From an uncultured Erythrobacter sp. (GTDB lineage: Bacteria > Pseudomonadota > Alphaproteobacteria > Sphingomonadales > Sphingomonadaceae), in the NCBI GenBank assembly GCA_937969505.1, contig CALBWA010000013.1:62001-126000 (forward strand): 64,000 bases of DNA, given 5' to 3'. Of this stretch, positions 18,307-26,119 are shown one piece after another. The translations under genes and the position numbers were made by a program. Positions within the stretch are counted from its first letter, which is position 1. Each line of letters opens with the position of its first letter. Under the pieces are notes generated by a model, which did no database searches, was not told where the DNA came from, and saw nothing but the letters and a program-made list of their open reading frames with translations.

Positions 18307-18531
18307 CGGCGGAATTTTGCGCAACCTTTCGCGCGATTCGCAATTTTGTTGCGAGCGTGTTATATAATGCAACAACCCGACCGGCTTGGTCCCGGTCGCG
18401 GACGCGTAATTGTGAAAGGTGCGGACCAACAGCAGATCAATCGGAAAGTGCAAGTCAAGGCGGGCGTGCGAACGTTCGCCACTGACCGGTTTACTCTGTG
18501 ACATCGTCCACATCGAGAGAAAGGAAAGTCC

Positions 18532-19068
18532 ATGGCTAGCAAGGCTCCTGCCTTCGTTGTTGGCGATTATGTCGTTTACCCCAAGCACGGCGTAGGCCGC
18601 GTGATCGAGCTTCAAAATGAAGAGATCGCCGGCATGCAGCTGGAACTGTATGTGCTGCGTTTTGAAAAAGAGCGGATGACGCTACGCGTGCCGACCAACA
18701 AGGTCGAGGCGATCGGGATGCGCAAATTGTCTTCGGACAAGACGCTGAAGGAAGCGATCGAAACGCTCAAGGGCAAGCCCAAGGTCAAGCGCACCATGTG
18801 GTCGCGCCGCGCCCAGGAATATGAAGCGAAAATCAATTCGGGCGAAATCGTGTTGATTGCAGAAGTTACCCGCGATCTTTTCCGTCCAGATGATCAGCCC
18901 GAACAGAGCTATTCCGAACGTCAGATTTTTGAAGCTGCTTCCAGCCGTCTTGCGCGCGAACTGGCCGCGATGGAAGAGACCGACGAGCCCACAGCGCTCG
19001 AGAAAATTCTCGACGTTCTGCGCGAGCATGCTCCGCAATATTACGACAATGACGAAGAGGAAAGCTGA
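18532..19068 (+). CDS. carD: CarD family transcriptional regulator
   Basis: The 178-residue protein opens with the Tudor-like RNA-polymerase-interacting domain (DYVVYPKHGVGRVIELQ), followed by a helical DNA-contacting domain rich in Arg/Lys (KRTMWSRRAQEYEAKI). Proteins of this family bind RNA polymerase beta and stabilise open promoter complexes. The ATG is preceded by GAGAAAGGAAAG. A 263-base leader and a terminator after the gene mark it as an independent unit. Confidence 0.94.
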   Translation: MASKAPAFVVGDYVVYPKHGVGRVIELQNEEIAGMQLELYVLRFEKERMTLRVPTNKVEAIGMRKLSSDKTLKEAIETLKGKPKVKRTMWSRRAQEYEAKINSGEIVLIAEVTRDLFRPDDQPEQSYSERQIFEAASSRLARELAAMEETDEPTALEKILDVLREHAPQYYDNDEEES

Positions 19069-19110
19069 TTAGACAAACCTGTCGCATCGGCGCTCAGTCT
19101 GTGCAGCAAC

Positions 19111-19140
19111 AAAGGGTCGCCTGTGGAGGCGGCCCTTTTT
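19111..19140 (+). terminator. Intrinsic terminator after carD
   Basis: The stem AAAGGGTCGCC/GGCGGCCCTTT with a 7-base loop (TGTGGAG) runs into a run of T. It lies 43 bases after the carD stop. Confidence 0.85.
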
Positions 19141-19171
19141 GTACGCCTGCACTTCACGGTGACTTGCGCAT

Positions 19172-19199
19172 TGTTACTTGGTGTATTACATCAGTAACA
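19172..19199. promoter_or_regulatory. Inverted repeat TGTTACT-N14-AGTAACA
   Basis: Perfect 7-bp half sites with starts 21 bases apart lie 48 bases upstream of the head-GIN lipoprotein start. Half sites spaced by two helical turns are typical for a dimeric repressor such as a PadR, TetR or MarR protein. The regulator is not encoded in the window. Confidence 0.5.
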
Positions 19200-19247
19200 C
19201 GATGGGTTGTCGGGCCAACCCAGGACAGAGACAGGTGGAGAAACTGG

Positions 19248-19973
19248 ATGATTAGAACAACAAAGCACGCAGCACTTGCAACCATTGCCACATTGGGATT
19301 GGCTGTAGCCGGATGCGGCGACGTTGATGTGAAAATCAACGATGACGAAGGCGTGCCCTTGGCGCAGCTGGACATGGACGGTGCAGCTCCCAATCAATTG
19401 GTCGTCTCAACTGCGGCCAGGGTCATGGTGTCTGACGGTGAAAACCTCGACATTGAAGTGGATGGCGATACCGACAATGCATTGCGCTTTACCCTGAAGG
19501 ATGGCGTGATCGGGATTACCAGCGAAAAAGGTGCTGACTTTGATAGGGGCGCGGTGACGGTTCGTTTGACCATGCCCGCACCGGAATCAATCGTTGTCGC
19601 GGCCGCCGGGAATGTCTCATCCGAAACCTTGGCACCCGATTCCAGCCTGCTGATTGGCGGGTCGGGTTCGATTGATGTGGCCTCGATTGAGGCAGAAGCG
19701 CTTAACATCGCCATCGGCGGGTCGGGCTCGGTCAGCGGAGCTGGCACAACGGAGAATCTGGAAATCGCCATCGGTGGATCAGGCGATATTGATCTGGCCG
19801 AGCTGACCGCAAACAATGCTGAAGTTTCCATCGGCGGGTCGGGCGACGTTCAGTTTGCCTCGGATGGAGTGGTCGAAGCCAATATCGGAGGCGCTGGGGA
19901 AGTGCGCGTGTCGGGCGACGCCGATTGCACCCTCAATTCCTTTGGCAGCGGCAAGTTGATCTGCACCCCCTGA
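19248..19973 (+). CDS. Head-GIN domain (DUF2807) lipoprotein
   Basis: The 241-residue protein has a lipoprotein signal (LAVAGC, lipidated C23). It continues into a repetitive beta-solenoid-like region in which IGGSG motifs recur about every 20-25 residues (LLIGGSGS, IAIGGSGS, IAIGGSGD, VSIGGSGD, ANIGGAGE), ending in a Cys-containing tail. This is the putative auto-transporter adhesin head GIN/DUF2807 pattern. The function is unknown; surface or periplasmic display is inferred. ATG at 19248 follows GGTGGAG. Confidence 0.85.
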   Translation: MIRTTKHAALATIATLGLAVAGCGDVDVKINDDEGVPLAQLDMDGAAPNQLVVSTAARVMVSDGENLDIEVDGDTDNALRFTLKDGVIGITSEKGADFDRGAVTVRLTMPAPESIVVAAAGNVSSETLAPDSSLLIGGSGSIDVASIEAEALNIAIGGSGSVSGAGTTENLEIAIGGSGDIDLAELTANNAEVSIGGSGDVQFASDGVVEANIGGAGEVRVSGDADCTLNSFGSGKLICTP

Positions 19974-20018
19974 CACTCAACTGGCCGAAAGCCGGTTGCA
20001 TTGCCGTAAAGTGCGCGC

Positions 20019-20369
20019 ATGGTAGAGGCCATGCGCGCAAACCATCTCATCATAATCGCCGGAGCAGCATTGGCCCTACAGGGCTGCATCGCTAGAACCG
20101 CGGTCGATATTGTCACCGCACCGGTCAAGGTGGTGGGCAAAGGCGTTGACCTTGCAACCACCAGCCAGTCGGAAGCTGATGAAAAGCGTGGGCGAGAGCT
20201 GCGCAAGCGCGAAGAAGAGTTGGGCAAGCTTGAGCGGCGCTACGAAAAGGAAATGGAAGATTGCAGCGATGGTGATGATCGCGCTTGCTTCCGGGCGAAG
20301 GAAACCTATTCCGAGATCCAGATCCTGCTGCGCGACTGGCCTGCCTTGGACCAGGCGCCGGTGCGATAG
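20019..20369 (+). CDS. Small predicted lipoprotein
   Basis: The 116-residue product has a lipoprotein signal peptide (IIIAGAALALQGC) and then a short hydrophobic patch (VDIVTAPVKVVGKGVDLATT). A charged segment likely to be a coiled coil follows at about residues 50-85 (RGRELRKREEELGKLERRYEKE). ATG at 20031 is an alternative start and would shorten the signal by four residues. Similar proteins occur in sphingomonads without assigned function; I do not recognise it further. It converges on tsaC. Confidence 0.65.
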   Translation: MVEAMRANHLIIIAGAALALQGCIARTAVDIVTAPVKVVGKGVDLATTSQSEADEKRGRELRKREEELGKLERRYEKEMEDCSDGDDRACFRAKETYSEIQILLRDWPALDQAPVR

Positions 20370-20388
20370 GGTCGGCGGTTGATGGCCC

Positions 20389-21354
20389 TCAGGCGGCTGC
20401 CCGACGCAACCGGTCATTGATTGCACGCCCGATGCCATTTTCCGGGATTGGTGCGACGGCGATGCGCGGCTTTTCAGAAGCCGCCGCTTCGTGGAGACAA
20501 TCATAAAGCCGGGCTGCCGCTGTCCCCAATTCACCGGAACGTGACAGATTGCAGTCACCACCAAGGTCGTGAAATCCGATGTAAAACTCGTCTGGCGCAA
20601 CTTCCGTCGCTCCTAAACGAACCGGCTTGCCTGGCGCATAATGACTGGCCATCTGACCGGGTGCTTCAATTGTGCCGGACGATGTTTCCGTATCCGCCCG
20701 ATCGGAAAGCCCAACGCCGTAAATATGGCGATGCAAAGCATCGACATCGATCGGGCCGGGTCGCAATTCTTCCCATGCACCATGTGTTCGCAAAGCAAGA
20801 ATTGTGGATTCGACCCCGGACCTGGCCGGGCCGCCGTCCAGAACCATGTCGATCCGGCCATCCAGCGTTGCGCTGACATGCCCGGCAGTGGTCGGGCTGA
20901 TGTACCCGCTGACATTGGCCGATGGTGCGGCAAGTGGAAAACCAACAGTGGCAAGCAATTGCTGCATCACCGGATGCGCTGGGCAGCGTAATGCCACGGT
21001 ATCCAGGCCAGCCGTTACGGCGCGCGCCAGCGGAGCGCCTTCGCGCAGAGGTAACACAATGGTCAGAGGGCCGGGCCAATTGTGTCTAGCCACCAGATCA
21101 GCGGCATCGCTCCATTGCGAGAATTGCCGAGCATGATCGGCATCGCGAACGTGGACAATCAATGGATTGAAATCGGGTCGACCCTTGGCTGCATAAATCG
21201 CTGCCACAGCCTCGGCGCTGTCAGCGCGCGCTGCCAGCCCGTAAACGGTCTCGGTCGGAACCGCGACCAGCCCCCCTTGGTCCAGAATTGCAGCCGCCTG
21301 TGCAATTGCAGTTGCATCAGCCCAGACCGTTTGCGTTACCTTCTTGCCGCTCAT
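20389..21354 (-). CDS. tsaC: L-threonylcarbamoyladenylate synthase (Sua5/YwlC/TsaC)
   Basis: The 321-residue enzyme makes threonylcarbamoyl-AMP for the t6A37 modification of ANN-decoding tRNAs. The YrdC domain covers about residues 12-200 with the PTETVYGLA and AAKGRPDFNPL motifs (K57, R59). The long form, with a linker and a C-terminal Sua5 domain, is typical of YwlC/Sua5 rather than the short E. coli TsaC. It is divergent from the acyl-CoA dehydrogenase gene with about 75 bases between starts. Confidence 0.92.
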   Translation of the reverse strand: MSGKKVTQTVWADATAIAQAAAILDQGGLVAVPTETVYGLAARADSAEAVAAIYAAKGRPDFNPLIVHVRDADHARQFSQWSDAADLVARHNWPGPLTIVLPLREGAPLARAVTAGLDTVALRCPAHPVMQQLLATVGFPLAAPSANVSGYISPTTAGHVSATLDGRIDMVLDGGPARSGVESTILALRTHGAWEELRPGPIDVDALHRHIYGVGLSDRADTETSSGTIEAPGQMASHYAPGKPVRLGATEVAPDEFYIGFHDLGGDCNLSRSGELGTAAARLYDCLHEAAASEKPRIAVAPIPENGIGRAINDRLRRAAA

Positions 21355-21431
21355 GCCAGACGGCTATAGGTGGGGGCGCGTAAAGCCAAGTATTTTGGCA
21401 AATCCACGTGCAGCAAAAGGATACCAGCAAC

Positions 21432-23174
21432 GTGACCCCCTACACGCCGCCAACCCAGGACCAACTGCTCGCCATCCGGGTGAATGCCGGAATTGAAACG
21501 CTGGCGCAAAGTGAACGCTATGCTGCGGCAGAGCCAGATCTGGTCGAGGCGATTGTTGCTGGCGTGGGTGAGTTTGCAGCGGGTGAGTTCGCTCCGCTCA
21601 ACCGGGTCGGCGATCTGGAAGGGGCAAAGCTGGAAAATGGCGTGGTTCGTCTGCCCGAAGGCTTTGGCCCCGCTTACAACGCCTATGTCGAGCAGGGTTG
21701 GAACGCGATTTCCAGTCCAGAGGCATTTGGCGGCCAAGGCCTGCCCTTCACCTTGTCCTGCAATGTGTTGGAAAATCTGGGCGCGGCCAATATGGCCTTC
21801 ACCCTGCTTCCCATGCTCTCGGTCGGCGCAATCGAGGCACTGGAACATCACGGCAGCGACGCGCAAAAAGCGATGTACCTGCCCCAGCTGGTCAGTGGCG
21901 CATGGTCGGGCACTATGAACCTGACCGAGCCGCAGGCGGGCAGCGATGTTGGCGCATTGCGCGCCACCGCAACCCCGATCGAGGATGGAGAGCACGCCGG
22001 CAAATACCGGATTCAGGGTCAGAAGATCTACATCACCTGGGGTGAGCATGATCTGGCCCAGAACATCGTTCATCTGGTGCTGGCCCGTTTGCCCGGTGCG
22101 CCCGAGGGAAGCCGCGGCATCTCCCTGTTCATTGTGCCCAAATATCACGTCAATGCTGATGGTTCGCTGGGAGCCAAGAACGATCTTCGTTGCGTCAGCC
22201 TGGAGCACAAATTGGGTATCAATGCCTCGCCCACCTGCGTGATGAGTTATGGCGACAATGGCGAGTGCATCGGCGAATTGGTCGGTGCGGAGAACCGTGG
22301 CCTGATGGCCATGTTCACGATGATGAACAACGCCCGCATCAATGTTGGCAATCAGGGCGCCCAGATTGCCGAGCGCGCGACCCAACAGGCAATTGCCTAT
22401 GCCACAGACCGGGTTCAATCCGCCCGGTCCGGCTCGCCCGACAAGACCGCGGTGGCCATTATCGAACACCCCGATGTGCGCCGCATGATCCTGCGGATGA
22501 AGTCGCTCACCGAAGGGGTCCGCGCGCTGCTCTATTATTGCGCAGGTCACGTTGATCGCGGGACATTGGGGGACGAGGCATCAGCCATGCGCGCCGAGGT
22601 TCTGGTCCCATTGGTCAAGGCCTGGGGTACAGACGTGGGTGTCGAAGTGTCCGGGATCGGCATTCAGATTCATGGCGGAATGGGTTTTGTGGAGGAAACG
22701 GGCGCAGCCCAACATTGGCGTGATGCCCGGATTGCCCCCATTTATGAAGGAACCAACGGCATTCAGGCGGCCGATTTAGTGACACGCAAGCTGGGCTTAG
22801 ATAACGGCAATGCCGTTCTCGGCCTACTCGCCGACATCGCCAAGGATGCTGCTGACGAACCTTGCCTGCGCGCTCTTGCTCAAGATTGCGCAGAGATCGC
22901 GGGGTGGATGCGTGATGAGGCCAGTCTTGACGATCGGCTTGCTGGCAGCGTCCCCTTCTGCACCATGTTCGCAGTTGCCGTTGCCGGATGGCAATTGCAG
23001 AAACAAGCGCAAGCTGTGGCGGCAGGTGAAGCTCCATCTCTGGCCGAAACCAAGCCGGTGACGGCCCGATTTTTCCTCGAGCGCATCGTGCCAGAAGCAA
23101 GCGGGTTGAAAGCAGCCGCCACTGCGGGAGCAGATTTGCTGTACACGCTTCCGGCAGAGGCGTTTGCCGGGTAG
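21432..23174 (+). CDS. Acyl-CoA dehydrogenase, long (DmdC-like) form
   Basis: The 580-residue flavoenzyme has an N-terminal extension domain (YTPPTQDQL and onward), the FAD-binding motif MNLTEPQAGSDVG, and a catalytic Glu in IYEGTNGIQA near residue 439. An extra C-terminal domain of about 120 residues distinguishes it from classical short-chain enzymes and is typical of the 3-methylmercaptopropionyl-CoA dehydrogenase-like group. GTG at 21432 follows AAAAGGA at about 10 bases; GTG at 21408 would add eight residues. Substrate cannot be fixed from sequence. Confidence 0.9.
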   Translation: MTPYTPPTQDQLLAIRVNAGIETLAQSERYAAAEPDLVEAIVAGVGEFAAGEFAPLNRVGDLEGAKLENGVVRLPEGFGPAYNAYVEQGWNAISSPEAFGGQGLPFTLSCNVLENLGAANMAFTLLPMLSVGAIEALEHHGSDAQKAMYLPQLVSGAWSGTMNLTEPQAGSDVGALRATATPIEDGEHAGKYRIQGQKIYITWGEHDLAQNIVHLVLARLPGAPEGSRGISLFIVPKYHVNADGSLGAKNDLRCVSLEHKLGINASPTCVMSYGDNGECIGELVGAENRGLMAMFTMMNNARINVGNQGAQIAERATQQAIAYATDRVQSARSGSPDKTAVAIIEHPDVRRMILRMKSLTEGVRALLYYCAGHVDRGTLGDEASAMRAEVLVPLVKAWGTDVGVEVSGIGIQIHGGMGFVEETGAAQHWRDARIAPIYEGTNGIQAADLVTRKLGLDNGNAVLGLLADIAKDAADEPCLRALAQDCAEIAGWMRDEASLDDRLAGSVPFCTMFAVAVAGWQLQKQAQAVAAGEAPSLAETKPVTARFFLERIVPEASGLKAAATAGADLLYTLPAEAFAG

Positions 23175-23184
23175 ACTCTTCGCC

Positions 23185-24033
23185 GTGAGTGAAAACGAAC
23201 ACTATCTGGAACGCATTGCTGCAGCGCTCGAGCGGCTATCTCCACCGCCACCCAGGGCGATAGATTGGCGCACCTGTCCAGGCTATGTCTGGGATGGTAT
23301 CGCCGTGCGGGAACTCGATGCACTGGTCGCACCAGCCCTTTCCAATTTGCGCGGCATTGATCGGCAAAGGGACCAAGTCATCGCCAATGTAACGCGACTG
23401 GCTTGGGGCCATCCCTCGCACGATATGTTGTTGTGGGGATCGCGCGGTATGGGCAAATCCGCGCTTGTGCGGGCCAGCGTCAATGCGGTGCAGAGCGAGG
23501 CGCCCATGGCGTTGGGATTGGTGCAGGTTGCTGCGGACGCACTCGACACCCTGCCAGTCCTGTTTGCCGAACTGGCCGCAGTGCGCCGGCAATTTCTGGT
23601 TTTCATTGATGATCTGGGCTTTGCAGAGGACGATACGGTTGGCCCTCGCCGGTTGCGCAGCTGGCTCGAGGGTGGGATCGAAGCACGTCCTGCCAATGCA
23701 AGGCTGGCAGTGACATCGAACCGGCGCGCCATTCTGGCCCGCCAATTGTCGGAGCAGGATACGTCAAGCGGTGACGGCGCCCTCAACAGCCGCGATGCGG
23801 TGGATGACAAACTGGCGCTGGCTGACCGGTTCGGCTTGGCCGTAGGCTTTCATCCCTGCGACAAGGAATCCTATCTCGAGATCGTCGGCGGTTATGCCGA
23901 GCCGCTTGGTTTGACTTATAGCGACGAAGAGGCGCTGGAATGGGCCATGCAGCGCGGCTCGCGCTCGGGCCGATCAGCCTGGCAGTTTGTGGTTGAACTG
24001 GCCGGGCGCGAAGGCAAATCAATCCCGGTTTGA
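23185..24033 (+). CDS. DUF815 family ATP-binding (AAA) protein
   Basis: The 282-residue P-loop protein has Walker A GSRGMGKSA near residue 92 and Walker B FLVFIDDLGF near 136. It fits the DUF815 family of uncharacterised AAA-like ATPases. Another feature is an arginine-rich TSNRRAILARQL segment near the sensor region. GTG at 23185 (VSENEHYLER) was preferred; a TTG at 23164 would overlap the upstream dehydrogenase. No function is assigned to the family. Confidence 0.82.
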   Translation: MSENEHYLERIAAALERLSPPPPRAIDWRTCPGYVWDGIAVRELDALVAPALSNLRGIDRQRDQVIANVTRLAWGHPSHDMLLWGSRGMGKSALVRASVNAVQSEAPMALGLVQVAADALDTLPVLFAELAAVRRQFLVFIDDLGFAEDDTVGPRRLRSWLEGGIEARPANARLAVTSNRRAILARQLSEQDTSSGDGALNSRDAVDDKLALADRFGLAVGFHPCDKESYLEIVGGYAEPLGLTYSDEEALEWAMQRGSRSGRSAWQFVVELAGREGKSIPV

Positions 24034-24058
24034 TTTCGACCAGCTTGGTCAAACGCCC

Positions 24059-25522
24059 TTACTGCGCCGGTACGACCCGGGCATAATCGTCCTCGCCAAA
24101 GGATGCGCGTGGATCGCCACTCAATTCCTGACGCTCCCGCAAGGGTGCACCGCTGTTGCGCGCAATCCCTGCAGCAGGCTCGGCATCGGTGCCAATCACA
24201 CGCCAGATGATGCCCGCTGTATCGTCCGATACCAGTAGCGAGCCGTCGCTGGCCCATTCAACCCAGGTGGGGCGCCCCTTGGTGGTGCCATCGTCATTGA
24301 GGAATCCGGTCAGGATTGGCACCGGCTTGCCCTCAGGGTTGCCCCGGTCATCAAAGGGCACATAGACAACGTCATAGCCCGAGGCAGGTTTGCGGTTCCA
24401 TGATCCATGCTGTGCGATGAAAGCGCCATTGCCAAATTCGCTGCCCATGCGATTGCCTTCGGCTGAAAAGACCAGACCCAGAGCGGCCACATGCGGACCC
24501 AAGGCATATTCAGGTTTCCGTGCATATTCAACAAGATAGGCGGGCATTGGGGCTTCTACGCGGCGATCAAAATTGTCCCGCCAGTAAACCCAGGGCCAAC
24601 CATATTGCGCGCCGATCGGTACATTGGTGAGATAGTCCGGCACCAGATCAGAGCCGAGCATGTCGCGCTCGTTCACCGTGGTCCAAAGCTCACCGCTCCA
24701 CGGGCTCCAGTCGAGGCCATTGGGGTTGCGCAAGCCGGTTGCAAAGGGTCGCTGGCGACCCGTTTCCAGATTGTATTCCCAGATCATGGCGCGGCCTTCC
24801 TCGACCTCCATGCCCTGCTCGCCGATATTCGATACTGATCCGACTGCGACATAAATGCGCGTGCCGTCCGGGTTCAGCGCAATGTTGCGCATCCAGTGCC
24901 CGCCGCCAGGCGGCAAGTCCATCAGCTTTGTCGCGGTTCCGGAAACAGTGTCGCTGCCAAGCTCGTATGGAAAAGAAACGAGCGCATCGTGATTGGCGAC
25001 GAAGAGCGTACCATCGTTCCACGCCATACCCGAAGGCGAGGCAAGATCGTCCAGAATGACCTGCTGCGTTTCGGCAACCCCATCGCCGTCACTGTCACGC
25101 AGCAAAACGATCTGATCGGGCGATTCCCCTGCCGAGCCGGCTCGTTCGAAAAGAATGCCTGCAATGAAGGCCGTGATGCCGCCGCCATCATCCTCGCTTT
25201 TCGGTGCGCGGGTCAGGCTGACGAGAATGTCGCCATTGGGCAAGGCTTGCAGGACCCTGGGATGTTCAAGACCCTCGGCGAACCGTACCACTTCCAAACC
25301 CTCGGCTGCCACGGGCAATTGGCCCTCGGCCCAGCCGACCGGCTTGGCGATGTTAACCGTTGGGATGCTTTCGGGATTGGGCTCTTCCAATGTCGGATCA
25401 AGGCCCGAAACCTCCGCAACGCTGAGGTCAGCGGTGTCACCGCGGGTGACCAGAAAGATCGCCAGTGCAGCAATGAGGAGGAAGGCGACCAGGCCGATGA
25501 GGAATTTGCGGGTTTTGCTCAT
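24059..25522 (-). CDS. Sorbosone-dehydrogenase-like PQQ-dependent sugar dehydrogenase
   Basis: The 487-residue protein has an N-terminal membrane anchor (FLIGLVAFLLIAALAIFLV) and a six-bladed beta-propeller domain. Segments include HPRVLQALPNGDILVS, LRDSDGDGVAE, GGGHWMRNIALNPDG and FAEGLRNPNGLDW-type signatures of the GDH-B/sorbosone dehydrogenase family. It is probably a membrane-tethered periplasmic oxidase of aldoses or related compounds. The substrate and the cofactor requirement are not established for this subfamily. It converges with the DUF815 gene. Confidence 0.85.
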   Translation of the reverse strand: MSKTRKFLIGLVAFLLIAALAIFLVTRGDTADLSVAEVSGLDPTLEEPNPESIPTVNIAKPVGWAEGQLPVAAEGLEVVRFAEGLEHPRVLQALPNGDILVSLTRAPKSEDDGGGITAFIAGILFERAGSAGESPDQIVLLRDSDGDGVAETQQVILDDLASPSGMAWNDGTLFVANHDALVSFPYELGSDTVSGTATKLMDLPPGGGHWMRNIALNPDGTRIYVAVGSVSNIGEQGMEVEEGRAMIWEYNLETGRQRPFATGLRNPNGLDWSPWSGELWTTVNERDMLGSDLVPDYLTNVPIGAQYGWPWVYWRDNFDRRVEAPMPAYLVEYARKPEYALGPHVAALGLVFSAEGNRMGSEFGNGAFIAQHGSWNRKPASGYDVVYVPFDDRGNPEGKPVPILTGFLNDDGTTKGRPTWVEWASDGSLLVSDDTAGIIWRVIGTDAEPAAGIARNSGAPLRERQELSGDPRASFGEDDYARVVPAQ

Positions 25523-25598
25523 ACCTCAATCGATAAGCGAGGTCGTGGCTGGCTGCAATGGGCTTGCCCCCCAGCAAAAGTGCATTACATCACGGGCC

Positions 25599-26081
25599 AT
25601 GTTCGATTTTGCCCCGGATACTGGCCTCGCCACCCCAGAACGTTATCGCCAGATGCGTGATGCGGCGCTTGCGCTGACCGATGGCGAAAGCGACACCATT
25701 GCCAACATGGCCAATCTGGCAGCGCTGATGGCAGAATTTCTGCCCGATCTGAATTGGGCCGGATTTTATCGTGTTTCGGGCAGAGAATTGGTTCTTGGTC
25801 CTTTTATCGGGCGACCTGCCTGCATCAGAATTCCGGTCGGGCAAGGGGTGTGCGGCGCCGCAGCTGAAAGCGGCAAAACCCAGCTGGTTGAAGACGTGCA
25901 CGCCTTTCCCGGACATATCGCCTGCGATGCAGCCAGCCGGTCAGAACTGGTGGTGCCGATCGTTCGGGATGGAGAGGTGATCGCAGTGATTGATCTCGAC
26001 AGCCCGGTTCAAGCGCGCTTCACCCAAGAGGATGCCGCTGGGTTGGAAGCGCTGGCCACTGCCATTGCAGAGCGCGTGTAA
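25599..26081 (+). CDS. Free methionine-(R)-sulfoxide reductase (GAF domain)
   Basis: The 160-residue GAF-domain protein carries the three cysteines of the fRMsr family: C75 in GRPACIRI, C85 in GQGVCGAA and C109 in HIACDAASRSE. The VEDVHAFPGHIACD signature is strongly conserved in the family. It reduces free methionine-R-sulfoxide with thioredoxin in the cytoplasm. A long open frame upstream belongs to the antisense of the neighbouring gene; ATG at 25599 gives the normal length. Confidence 0.92.
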   Translation: MFDFAPDTGLATPERYRQMRDAALALTDGESDTIANMANLAALMAEFLPDLNWAGFYRVSGRELVLGPFIGRPACIRIPVGQGVCGAAAESGKTQLVEDVHAFPGHIACDAASRSELVVPIVRDGEVIAVIDLDSPVQARFTQEDAAGLEALATAIAERV

Positions 26082-26119
26082 ATTCCCACGGCCCAGATCA
26101 GGATGCGCCTGCTTAGCAG

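Noticed and set aside
19650-19910. Repeats in the head-GIN gene as a CRISPR-like array
   Set aside because: They are in-frame protein repeats with variable bases and no spacers.
21351-22550. Long minus-strand open frame (399 codons) opposite the acyl-CoA dehydrogenase
   Set aside because: Shadow of the dehydrogenase gene; no recognisable domain.
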